Position numbers and translations under genes: made by a program
Part shown: piece after piece, positions 16,660 through 24,875 of the stretch
Layout of the letters: every line of letters begins with the position of its first letter
How positions within the stretch are numbered: position 1 is the stretch's first letter
Source: Saprospiraceae bacterium
GTDB taxonomy: Bacteria; Bacteroidota; Bacteroidia; Chitinophagales; Saprospiraceae
Assembly (NCBI GenBank): GCA_026989035.1
Contig: JALSKB010000197.1
Coordinates: forward strand, 1-40,800
DNA: 40,800 bases
Reading direction: 5' to 3'
The notes under the pieces: model-generated
Databases searched by the model: none
What the model was told of the DNA's origin: nothing
What the model saw: the letters and a program-made list of their open reading frames with translations, nothing else

Positions 16660-18513
16660 ATGTCAGACCTCATACAACTCTTGCCCGAAGCCATTGCCAA
16701 CCAAATAGCTGCCGGCGAAGTCGTGCAGCGACCGGCTTCTGTTGTCAAAGAACTGCTGGAAAATGCTGTAGATGCCGGAGCCGATGACATCCAGCTCATC
16801 GTCAAAGAAGCCGGCCGAAGCCTCATCCAGGTTATCGACAACGGCTGCGGCATGTCCGAAACCGACGCCCGCCTGTCTTTTGAGCGACACGCAACATCCA
16901 AAATTCGCTCCTCCGAGGATTTGTTCTCCATACGCACCAAGGGCTTTCGGGGCGAGGCGCTGGCTTCCATTGCCGCTGTAGCCCAGGTGGAGATGAAAAC
17001 CCGCTTGCACAGCGAAGAAATCGGAACGCGCATCCTCATCAACGGCAGCAAATTCGAACTGCAGGAAAGCTGCTCCTGCCCTCCCGGCACCAGCATAGCC
17101 GTCAAAAATCTCTTTCACAACGTACCGGCCAGGCGGAATTTCCTCAAGTCTAATGCCGTAGAAATGCGACACATCATTGAGGAGTTCCAACGCATAGCCC
17201 TGGCTCATCCGGATATCGCCTTCAGCCTGGCTCATAATGACCAATACCTCCATCAACTGCCGGCCGGCAAACTGCGCAAGCGCATCGTCAACCTGCTGGG
17301 CGGGCAAACCAACAAGAAACTGATTCCGGTACACGACCTGGAAACCGAAGTCATTCAAATAAGCGGTTTCGTGGGCAAGCCCGAAATGGCCAGAAAAACG
17401 CGGGGCGAGCAGTTTTTCTTCGTCAACAAACGCTTCATCAAATCGGGCTACCTGCATCACGCGGTCATGAGTGCCTATGAAGAGCTTTTGCCGCAAGGCA
17501 GCTACCCCCTCTACATCATCTTCCTGGAGATAGACCCTGCCCGCATAGATGTCAACATCCACCCCACTAAGCAGGAAATCAAGTTTGAAGACGAGCGCCT
17601 GGTGTACAAATACCTCAGTGTGGCCGTGCGCCACGCGTTGGGCAGCATAGCCCAAACCATGGATTTTGAACAAGAAATGGGTATCCTGCGAGCTACGCAG
17701 GCCAGTTCTCCCCCCTCGTCAACCAAACCTATTTCAAGCGGAAAAACAGCAGGCGGAACCTTCTCCTCTCCCGGGAAAACGGCAAGTGCCGACGCATGGC
17801 GCAAGCTATACGAAGGGCTGCAACAGACTGCGGAAAAGCTGCCTCCCCTTGAAAAGGCCGAAACCGAAGAAGAACCACTCACCCTGGAAAGCAAATTGTC
17901 GAACAACGACAGCTCCACCGCCTCACAAGGACAGGTAGCCTCTAAAACCGGCAAACAGCCGCACCAAATTCACGATCGCTACATCATCAGCTCCATCAAA
18001 TCCGGCTTTTTGCTCATCGATCAACAAGCCGCCCACCAGCGCATCCTCTATGAGGAGTTTCTCGCCAAACTCCAGGCACAAAAACAAAGCACCCAAAAGG
18101 CCCTCTTTCCTCAAACCCTGGAATGCCAAGCCGCTGATGCAGAACTGCTGGCCGAAATGCTTCCGCAAATCAACAAACTGGGCTTTGAGATTGAGCCTTT
18201 CGGCAAAAATACTTTCATCATCAACGGCTTGCCGGCAGCCTTAAAACCCGATAAGAACCCGCTGGAACTCATCGAGAGCCTACTGGAAAATTACAAACAC
18301 CAGGCCGAGCCGGAACTCCCCATTCAAGACAAACTGGCCCGTTCTCTGGCCCAAAGTGCCGCCATACGCCCGGGGCAAAACCTGAGCACGGAAGAAATGC
18401 AGTTGCTGATAGACAAACTCTTTGCCTGCAGCAATCCCTACCACAGCCCTTCCGGAAAACGCTGTTTTATCACCTTCTCCCTGGAGGAACTGAGCAAACG
18501 CTTTAGCTCCTAA
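16660..18513 (+). CDS. mutL: DNA mismatch repair protein MutL
   Basis: 617 residues. The N-terminal GHKL ATPase is complete: ELLENAVDAGADDIQLIV, DNGCGM, RHATSKI and FRGEALASIAAVAQ. A Ser/Glu-rich linker (about 340-425) joins it to the C-terminal dimerisation domain. MutL couples mismatch recognition by MutS to strand removal. In MutL proteins of organisms without MutH the C-terminal domain carries DQHA(x)2E(x)4E; here the equivalent is DQQAAHQRILYE, with Gln for both His and the first Glu, so the nicking activity is uncertain. The rhomboid gene follows 42 bases later. Confidence 0.97.
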   Translation: MSDLIQLLPEAIANQIAAGEVVQRPASVVKELLENAVDAGADDIQLIVKEAGRSLIQVIDNGCGMSETDARLSFERHATSKIRSSEDLFSIRTKGFRGEALASIAAVAQVEMKTRLHSEEIGTRILINGSKFELQESCSCPPGTSIAVKNLFHNVPARRNFLKSNAVEMRHIIEEFQRIALAHPDIAFSLAHNDQYLHQLPAGKLRKRIVNLLGGQTNKKLIPVHDLETEVIQISGFVGKPEMARKTRGEQFFFVNKRFIKSGYLHHAVMSAYEELLPQGSYPLYIIFLEIDPARIDVNIHPTKQEIKFEDERLVYKYLSVAVRHALGSIAQTMDFEQEMGILRATQASSPPSSTKPISSGKTAGGTFSSPGKTASADAWRKLYEGLQQTAEKLPPLEKAETEEEPLTLESKLSNNDSSTASQGQVASKTGKQPHQIHDRYIISSIKSGFLLIDQQAAHQRILYEEFLAKLQAQKQSTQKALFPQTLECQAADAELLAEMLPQINKLGFEIEPFGKNTFIINGLPAALKPDKNPLELIESLLENYKHQAEPELPIQDKLARSLAQSAAIRPGQNLSTEEMQLLIDKLFACSNPYHSPSGKRCFITFSLEELSKRFSS

Positions 18514-18555
18514 ATCCATCAAAACAATTGTCCGGAGGACCAAACTTTTTTGTGC

Positions 18556-19224
18556 ATGAACCGCTTAACCGATGTCGTCAAAAACCTGCTCATCATCAAT
18601 GTATTGATGTTCCTGGCCAGCATGGCCCTGTTGGGCGACCCCTCGCCCAACACCACCTACGCTCTCATCAACCAAGACATCATCGATTTCAACCTCTGGG
18701 GACGCTACCGCCTGGCACTCTTCCTACCCGACTCCCCCTACTTTGCTCCCTACCAGTTGGTAACGCACATGTTCATGCACGCCAACCTCACCCATCTGTT
18801 TTTCAACATGTTTGCCCTTTACATGTTTGGCCCTCCCATTGAAATGGCTTTTGGCTCCAAGCGCTTTTTATTTTATTATCTCTTCGCCGGCTTTGGTGCC
18901 ATGTTTCTGCAGCTGACCGTTACCTATGTGGAAATCCGCTATTTCGGTGCTCCCGGCTATTTGGCTAACATCCCCATGCTGGGTGCCTCGGGAGCTGTTT
19001 TCGGGCTGCTGGCAGCTTTCGGCTACCTCTTTCCCAATGCGCAAATCATGCTCATCATCCCCCCAATCCCCATGCGCGCCAAGTATTTCGTCCTACTCTA
19101 TGCCGGGGCTGAGCTGATGTTCGGACTCAACAGCATGAGCGGCTCCTCCGGCGTAGCTCACTTCGCCCACGTGGGTGGAGCACTCTTCGGCTTCTTGCTG
19201 CTGCTCTACTGGAAAAAGAGGTAA
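18556..19224 (+). CDS. Rhomboid family intramembrane serine protease
   Basis: 222 residues with six predicted membrane helices. The catalytic serine is in LGASGAVFG and the histidine in AHFAHVGGALFG; the Leu-loop region has HANLTHLFFNMFALYMFG, close to the usual HxxxxHxxxN motif. I chose the ATG at 18556; a TTG two codons earlier adds Met-Cys. It cleaves transmembrane segments of unknown substrates. It follows mutL in the same direction, an order I recall as common in Bacteroidota, where a second rhomboid normally follows at once; here the second copy is 13 kb away. Confidence 0.93.
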   Translation: MNRLTDVVKNLLIINVLMFLASMALLGDPSPNTTYALINQDIIDFNLWGRYRLALFLPDSPYFAPYQLVTHMFMHANLTHLFFNMFALYMFGPPIEMAFGSKRFLFYYLFAGFGAMFLQLTVTYVEIRYFGAPGYLANIPMLGASGAVFGLLAAFGYLFPNAQIMLIIPPIPMRAKYFVLLYAGAELMFGLNSMSGSSGVAHFAHVGGALFGFLLLLYWKKR

Positions 19225-19229
19225 AAACA

Positions 19230-19258
19230 GAACCGGTGTAAAAACATTTTTCCGGTTC
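19230..19258 (+). terminator. Possible terminator after the mutL-rhomboid genes
   Basis: GAACCGG (19230-19236) pairs with CCGGTTC (19252-19258); inside it AAAAA pairs with TTTTT, leaving a small bulge. No U-tract follows directly; T-rich sequence begins about 8 bases later. It lies 6 bases after the rhomboid stop. Confidence 0.4.
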
Positions 19259-19374
19259 ACAACCGTTTCTTTCCGTTTTTTCATCATTATATAGGTGCAA
19301 CACCCAAATCGAAAGGGTCTGGGACATTAAAACTTTTGGCCCAATACAAGACAAATTCACAAAAACCATTTAAC

Positions 19375-20133
19375 ATGAAACAGTTCTGCATTAGCCTGAT
19401 TTTCCTGTTTTCCTTTTGGGCTCTACATGCGCAAGAAGATTTTATGGTTCCCGATTACGAGCAAATAGCACAGCTCATCGACGATCCTCAATCTGACTAT
19501 TTTTATCCCAAACTCTTAGCAGCTTTTCAAAACCGAGACACCTCTCTGACCCTCTTAGATTATTACTACCTCTACTACGGCAGAACCTTGCAAGATGATT
19601 GGATCTCTATGACTAGGTTTGATGACGAAGAGACCAGAGCCATCTTAAACAAAGAAGCACCCACTAAAGAGGAGTTGCTAACAGCAAAAAAAGTGCTGTC
19701 AAGCTACCTGAATGAAAATCCCGTTGACCTGGAAAGGCTCTACGACCTCATGATCGTAACAAAAATGCTGGAGGACCCCGACTACGAGAAACTCAGAATT
19801 CAATTGCAAGGCCTGATCGTAGCTATCCTGCAAACGGGCGACGGCCTGAGCCTGGAAACGGCCTTCCACGTCAATAAAATATCCGATGAGTACTTCCTGC
19901 TGGCTATTCTGGGCTTTAACATTGACGGTTCGCAGAGCTTATTTTACCCTTGCGACTACCTGGAAGTGGCGGAAAACGAAGAGGGCATAGAAGGGCTCTA
20001 CTTCAATGCCCAACAACACTTCAACAGCCTGAGTAAAGCCTTGGGAGGAACACTCTCCTCTTCGGCTCACAAAAAGAAGAAAGACAAAAAGCGGAAAAAG
20101 AAGGAGAAGAAAAGGAAGAAAAAGAAGGAGTGA
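19375..20133 (+). CDS. DUF4919 domain secreted protein with Lys-rich tail
   Basis: 252 residues from the ATG giving MKQFCISLIFLF, which begins a signal peptide ending near LHAQ. A longer frame from 19336 has no hydrophobic start. The segment with DYFYPKLLAAF, RDTSLTLLDYYYLYYG and a late YLEVAENEEG fits DUF4919, a family of unknown function found in Bacteroidota. The last 20 residues are almost only Lys, Arg and Glu. It faces the T9SS gene tail to tail. Confidence 0.8.
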   Translation: MKQFCISLIFLFSFWALHAQEDFMVPDYEQIAQLIDDPQSDYFYPKLLAAFQNRDTSLTLLDYYYLYYGRTLQDDWISMTRFDDEETRAILNKEAPTKEELLTAKKVLSSYLNENPVDLERLYDLMIVTKMLEDPDYEKLRIQLQGLIVAILQTGDGLSLETAFHVNKISDEYFLLAILGFNIDGSQSLFYPCDYLEVAENEEGIEGLYFNAQQHFNSLSKALGGTLSSSAHKKKKDKKRKKKEKKRKKKKE

Positions 20134-20221
20134 AAAGCTGCAAGCTAACTACCTTCGCCCTCCTTTGAACACATTAAACCAACAAATAGAAGAGGACAAG
20201 CAGGGCAGGCCGTTTTCCCCT

Positions 20222-21847
20222 TCACAACAGCTTAATCATCTTTTCGATGACTTGTTCCTCATCCACGCTCAGCACACACAGGTAGATGCCGGACGGAAAG
20301 CGGCTGCCCTTAAATTCGACAAAATACCTTCCGGCGCCCTGTTCTTCATCGACCAGTGTAGCGACTTTTTGGCCTTGCCCATCGTAAACCTCCAATTTGA
20401 CTTGGTAGGAACTCCTGCCGTGAAACATCTCGGGAATGGAATAAGTCAGGGTTGTCGTCGTTTCGAACGGATTGGGTGCAAGGGTGAAATCAAATTTCGA
20501 AGGGAGCAACCGGCTGCCGTTAAACCGGTACAACTTCCCTCCCCCTTCCCGCAAATCAACCGTAAAAATCGTTCCTCTTGAATCCGTTTCGAACGAAACG
20601 GCTTTCCAGCTGTTGTCGTTGACATCGAACAGCTGCAAATCGGTTAAAAAGTAACTCATCTTTACTGCTGTGGATAAAGGGTGGCTGTAATCTTTATTCA
20701 TCAACATAAAATAATTTTCTTCTCCATCCTCATCCGCAAAAGTACCCACAATCAGACTGTCTTGCTGCGGGAGCTGCACGACGACATCAGGCGTTTCGCC
20801 GATTCGCTCAATGTGATTACCCCTTACGTGATAGACCTGTTGGGTTTTCAGTTTCAACATAATCTGCTTTAAAGAATCTATTTCGCCATTGATACTCTGC
20901 AAAGAAGGATAGACCAGGTCTTTGTCGGGGTTTTCAATGACTCCCCAATCGGCATAATCCCAATGAAACCAAACCAGGCCGTGCACACCGTAAACCAGAG
21001 AGGTATATACCAGCCACCGGTGTTCCGCTTCATTAGGCGTGCGCCAGTCCAGGTGCTCGCCATCGCCGGGAGAATCCCAGGACACGCTGGTTCCATTGGT
21101 ACCGATGGCCTGAACGATGTTGCAAAAGGGTAAATCGTATTTCACGGCTTTTCTTCTGATGCGTTCAATCTGGTCGAAGTAAGCCTCATTGTCGTCGGAG
21201 AGGTTGTAAAAGTTGTAGCGGTCATAGCTCAACAAGCGTATGTTCGTTTTCTGAATAAAGCTTTCCAGGTAAGCATCATCGCCTTCGGGTGGTGTAAGAT
21301 CTCCCGGTTCATTGGGGAAGTAGGGCCACAAATTGACATAGCAAACCCTGTTCGGGTCTTTGCTGCGTATTCTGTCAACGACCTTAGCGATGTTGTCAAA
21401 AGCACTGGCGAAGGGTTCGTCGCAGAGGTAATAGCCCAGCAAATTCGGATCGTCTTTGTACTTATCCACCAAAGCGTCAATTTCCTGCAACAAGTATTCC
21501 GGTATATCGGGCGGAGCCTCTTCATTCTCCCCTCTCAGCAGAAATTCCACATCATCGTTTTCATCTCCTATAGATTGAACATCTATGAAATATTTGATTC
21601 CGTATTGGTGGATTTTATCGATAAGCGCATCTTCATCTCGCGCCCACAAAAAAATATTCATGTGAGCATTCAGGTAGTCGGTAAACAAGCTGTCGGGATA
21701 AGGCGGTTCCGGATGTGAAGTACAAGGAGGGTTATAAGCACTCAACAAAAATTCCGACTGAGCCCAGGGCATCTCCTGCCCATGTAGCACAGTGCTGAAC
21801 AAAAGGAATACGCAACATACAGGCCATACCGCTGTTTTAAACTTCAT
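20222..21847 (-). CDS. T9SS-sorted protein with glycosidase-like TIM barrel
   Basis: 541 residues from the ATG giving MKFKTAVWPVCCVFLLF, a signal peptide; the frame reaches back to 21946 but that part is not signal-like. The barrel region has LLGYYLCDEPFASAF followed by RVCYVNLWPYFP and later GLVWFHWDYADWG, resembling glycoside hydrolases that place an acid in a DEP motif after strand 4. The last 85 residues (FTLAPNPFETTTTLTYSIP, then VYDGQGQKVATL and YFVEFKG) are a type A T9SS sorting domain. It should be secreted across the outer membrane; substrate unknown. Confidence 0.85.
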   Translation of the reverse strand: MKFKTAVWPVCCVFLLFSTVLHGQEMPWAQSEFLLSAYNPPCTSHPEPPYPDSLFTDYLNAHMNIFLWARDEDALIDKIHQYGIKYFIDVQSIGDENDDVEFLLRGENEEAPPDIPEYLLQEIDALVDKYKDDPNLLGYYLCDEPFASAFDNIAKVVDRIRSKDPNRVCYVNLWPYFPNEPGDLTPPEGDDAYLESFIQKTNIRLLSYDRYNFYNLSDDNEAYFDQIERIRRKAVKYDLPFCNIVQAIGTNGTSVSWDSPGDGEHLDWRTPNEAEHRWLVYTSLVYGVHGLVWFHWDYADWGVIENPDKDLVYPSLQSINGEIDSLKQIMLKLKTQQVYHVRGNHIERIGETPDVVVQLPQQDSLIVGTFADEDGEENYFMLMNKDYSHPLSTAVKMSYFLTDLQLFDVNDNSWKAVSFETDSRGTIFTVDLREGGGKLYRFNGSRLLPSKFDFTLAPNPFETTTTLTYSIPEMFHGRSSYQVKLEVYDGQGQKVATLVDEEQGAGRYFVEFKGSRFPSGIYLCVLSVDEEQVIEKMIKLL

Positions 21848-21921
21848 AGCTATCGATTTTTTTTTAACAAACCGGACAAGAAAATTTTCAACACCAGATT
21901 CTACGGAGTAACAAGAAGAGG

Positions 21922-21929
21922 CAAATATA
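21922..21929 (-). promoter_or_regulatory. -7 element (TATATTTG) for the T9SS gene
   Basis: Minus-strand TATATTTG, an exact consensus match, 75 bases before the ATG at 21847. Confidence 0.45.
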
Positions 21930-21987
21930 TCCAAAGAGCAAAACATGGAAGGCTGAAGCCCTGCACCTCAACATACCCAAATCTCTT

Positions 21988-21995
21988 TACCTTTG
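21988..21995 (+). promoter_or_regulatory. -7 element (TACCTTTG) for uvrA
   Basis: Exact TAnnTTTG. Transcription would begin close to 22000, so the ATG at 22000 would be nearly leaderless and the ATG at 22018 is the better start. Confidence 0.5.
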
Positions 21996-22017
21996 CTTCA
22001 TGCAAAAAAAGCGCAGC

Positions 22018-24864
22018 ATGGGAAAACGCCCCTCCACAGCAGAAGTCATCAGCATACGCGGCGCACGGGCCAACAACCTCAAGAATGTATCTGTGGATAT
22101 CCCCAAGGAGCAACTGGTCGCTGTCTGTGGGGTGTCCGGTTCCGGCAAGTCTTCTCTGACCATGGACACCCTTTTTGCCGAAGGGCAAAGGCGGTATGTG
22201 GAAAGCCTGTCTTCCTATGCGCGTCAGTTTTTGATGCGCATGAAGAAACCGGAGGTCGATTATATCCACGGCATCTGCCCGGCCATCGCCATTGAGCAAA
22301 AAACCGCTTCCCGCAATGCCCGTTCCACCGTAGGTACCCTGACAGAAATCTACGACTACCTGCGACTGCTCTTCGCCAGAGCCGGAAAGACCATCTCGCC
22401 CATATCAGGCAGAGAAGTCAAGCGCTTTCAAATCAGCGATGTCCATGCTTTTGTCCATCATTTGCCGGAAGGCAGCAAAGTACAGCTGCTGGCTCCTCTG
22501 CCCCACAAGTACGGCGACCGCTTACTGAAAAAAGAACTCGAGCTCCTGCTCCAAAAAGGATACAGCCGCATCTTTTTTCAAGGGCAAAGTTTCTTTATCG
22601 AAGAAGTATTGGAAAACCCTCCGGCCGACCTCAAGCTCAAAAAACAACTGGCCGCTTATGTCGAAAAAAATGAAAAACAACTCTTCATCCTCATCGATCG
22701 CTTTGTCGTCAAACACCAAGACGAAGAGAACAAAAAACGCATAGCCGATTCCATCGGCACGGCCTTTTCAGAAGGCGAGGGGCACTGCGCTCTATTCACC
22801 GAAAAGGGGGAAATTCACGAATTCAACAACAAATTCTCCCTCGACGGCATGGACTTCCCCGACCCCACGCCTCAACTCTTCAACTTCAACAACTCCTACG
22901 GCGCCTGCCCCCTCTGCGAAGGCTACGGACGCATCATGGGCATAGATGAAGACCGCGTAATCCCTAACAAAACGCTATCGGTCTATGAGGGTGCCGTTGT
23001 CTGCTGGAGTGGTAAAAAGTACTCCCGCTGGAAGGAAGCCTTTATCGAGCACTCCGCCGAATACGGCTTCCCCATTCACCGCCCTTACAAAGACCTGTCC
23101 CAAAAAGAAAAAAATCTGCTGTGGGAAGGCCCTCCGGAAAAACCCTTCCCCTCCATCTCTGCCTTTTTCCAAAAAATCGAGGCCAAACTCTTCAAAATAC
23201 AAAACCGCGTCATGCTGGCGCGCTACCGCGGCAGAACGACCTGTCCTCAGTGCAAAGGCGCCCGCCTCTGCAAAGAAGCGCTGTACGTGAAAGTCGGAGG
23301 AAAAAACATCCACGAGTTGGTTCAGATGCCGGCCAACAAACTCCTGCTGTTTTTTGAAAACCTGAAACTCGATGCCTTTCGGCAAAAAATAGCCGCCCGC
23401 CTCCTCATCGAAATCAAAAACCGCCTGCGATTCATGCAGGAAGTGGGCCTGGACTACCTTCACCTCGACCGCCTGGCCTCTACGCTCTCCGGAGGAGAAA
23501 CCCAACGCATCAACCTCACCCGCATCCTCGGTAGCAACCTCACCGCCTCGCTCTACCTGCTCGACGAACCCAGCATAGGCCTGCACCCCAGAGACATCCA
23601 ACGCCTCATCCAAGCCCTCAAACGCCTGCGCGACCTGGGCAATACCGTGGTCGTCGTAGAACACGAAGAGGAAGTCTTGCGCCAGGCCGACTACCTCATA
23701 GATATCGGCCCGGAAGCCGGACGACAAGGTGGAGAAATCGTCTTTTCCGGCTCATGGAAGGAACTACCCAAAGCCAAAAACAGCCTGACCGCCGATTACC
23801 TCACAGGCAAAAGAAGCATTTCTCTGCCCGAACGAAAGCCGGAACCCAAACACCAAATCAACATCATCGGAGCCGCCCATCACAACCTCAAAGACATTGA
23901 TGTCAACATCCCTCTGGGGCGCCTGGTCGTCCTCTGTGGTGTCTCCGGCTCGGGGAAAAGCACCTTGGTCAACGAGGTGCTCTACCCCGCTTTGATGAAA
24001 AAAATCGGCCAGCCCGTCAGCCTAAAAGGCGGCAACCTCAAAGAACTTACCGGCGACCTGCAACTCATCCGCCAAGTACAGCTCGTTACCCAAAAATCCA
24101 TCGGGCGCTCCTCGCGCTCCAATCCCGTAACTTACGTCAAAGCCTACGACGCCATCCGAAACCTCATGGCCGGGCGGCCTCTGGCCAAAATCAAGGGATT
24201 CCTCCCCGGGCATTTCTCCTTCAATATCCCGGGAGGTCGCTGCGAAGCTTGCAAAGGGGAAGGCGTCCAAACCATCGAAATGCAGTTCCTGGCCGATATC
24301 ACCCTGGAGTGCGAAGTCTGCCACGGCAAACGCTTCCAGGACGAACTGCTGGAGGTTACTTACCAAGGCAAAAACATCTACGACATCCTCTGTATGACTG
24401 TAGATGAAGCCCTGAACTTTTTTAAAAGACACAGCAACATCACCCAGCGCCTCCAACCCCTACAAGACGTGGGCCTGGGATACCTACAACTCGGCCAACC
24501 CTCCAGTACCCTATCCGGAGGTGAAGCGCAGCGTCTCAAATTGGCCTCCTTCCTGCTGCCCGAACCCGGTAGGCCCCGCCGCGGAGATACCTTTTACCTC
24601 TTCGATGAACCCACCGTCGGATTGCACTTCCACGACATCAGAAAACTCCTCAGTGCCTTCCAAGCACTCGTCCGAAAAGGCCATACCGTCTTCGTCATTG
24701 AGCACAACCTGGAAATCATCAAATCTGCCGACTGGCTCATCGAACTGGGGCCTGAAGGCGGAGAAGAGGGAGGATACCTCCTCTACCAAGGGCAAGTCGA
24801 AGGCCTGCTCAAGGTCAAAAACTCGCCCACAGCAGCTTACCTCAAAGAAAAACTAAAAGCCTAA
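22018..24864 (+). CDS. uvrA: Excinuclease ABC subunit A
   Basis: 948 residues from the ATG at 22018; an ATG at 22000 adds six. UvrA is the damage-sensing ATPase of nucleotide excision repair. Both ABC modules are complete: Walker A GVSGSGKSSLTMDTLF and GVSGSGKSTLVNEVLY; signature motifs LSGGETQRINL and LSGGEAQRLKL; Walker B regions LLDEPSIGLHPRD and LFDEPTVGLHFHD. Zinc-site cysteines appear in CPLCEGYG with CPQCKGARLC, and in CEACKGEG with CEVCHGKRF. The extra CxxC after the first Walker region found in many UvrAs is replaced by SPISGREV, which I recall as usual in Bacteroidota. The aminopeptidase gene follows 11 bases later. Confidence 0.97.
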   Translation: MGKRPSTAEVISIRGARANNLKNVSVDIPKEQLVAVCGVSGSGKSSLTMDTLFAEGQRRYVESLSSYARQFLMRMKKPEVDYIHGICPAIAIEQKTASRNARSTVGTLTEIYDYLRLLFARAGKTISPISGREVKRFQISDVHAFVHHLPEGSKVQLLAPLPHKYGDRLLKKELELLLQKGYSRIFFQGQSFFIEEVLENPPADLKLKKQLAAYVEKNEKQLFILIDRFVVKHQDEENKKRIADSIGTAFSEGEGHCALFTEKGEIHEFNNKFSLDGMDFPDPTPQLFNFNNSYGACPLCEGYGRIMGIDEDRVIPNKTLSVYEGAVVCWSGKKYSRWKEAFIEHSAEYGFPIHRPYKDLSQKEKNLLWEGPPEKPFPSISAFFQKIEAKLFKIQNRVMLARYRGRTTCPQCKGARLCKEALYVKVGGKNIHELVQMPANKLLLFFENLKLDAFRQKIAARLLIEIKNRLRFMQEVGLDYLHLDRLASTLSGGETQRINLTRILGSNLTASLYLLDEPSIGLHPRDIQRLIQALKRLRDLGNTVVVVEHEEEVLRQADYLIDIGPEAGRQGGEIVFSGSWKELPKAKNSLTADYLTGKRSISLPERKPEPKHQINIIGAAHHNLKDIDVNIPLGRLVVLCGVSGSGKSTLVNEVLYPALMKKIGQPVSLKGGNLKELTGDLQLIRQVQLVTQKSIGRSSRSNPVTYVKAYDAIRNLMAGRPLAKIKGFLPGHFSFNIPGGRCEACKGEGVQTIEMQFLADITLECEVCHGKRFQDELLEVTYQGKNIYDILCMTVDEALNFFKRHSNITQRLQPLQDVGLGYLQLGQPSSTLSGGEAQRLKLASFLLPEPGRPRRGDTFYLFDEPTVGLHFHDIRKLLSAFQALVRKGHTVFVIEHNLEIIKSADWLIELGPEGGEEGGYLLYQGQVEGLLKVKNSPTAAYLKEKLKA

Positions 24865-24875
24865 AAGAAAAAAAC

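Noticed and set aside
16663-17673. Minus-strand open frame of 336 codons
   Set aside because: Antisense to the conserved ATPase part of mutL; no recognisable motif.
22975-23727. Minus-strand open frame of 250 codons
   Set aside because: Antisense to the zinc-finger and signature region of uvrA; a shadow frame.
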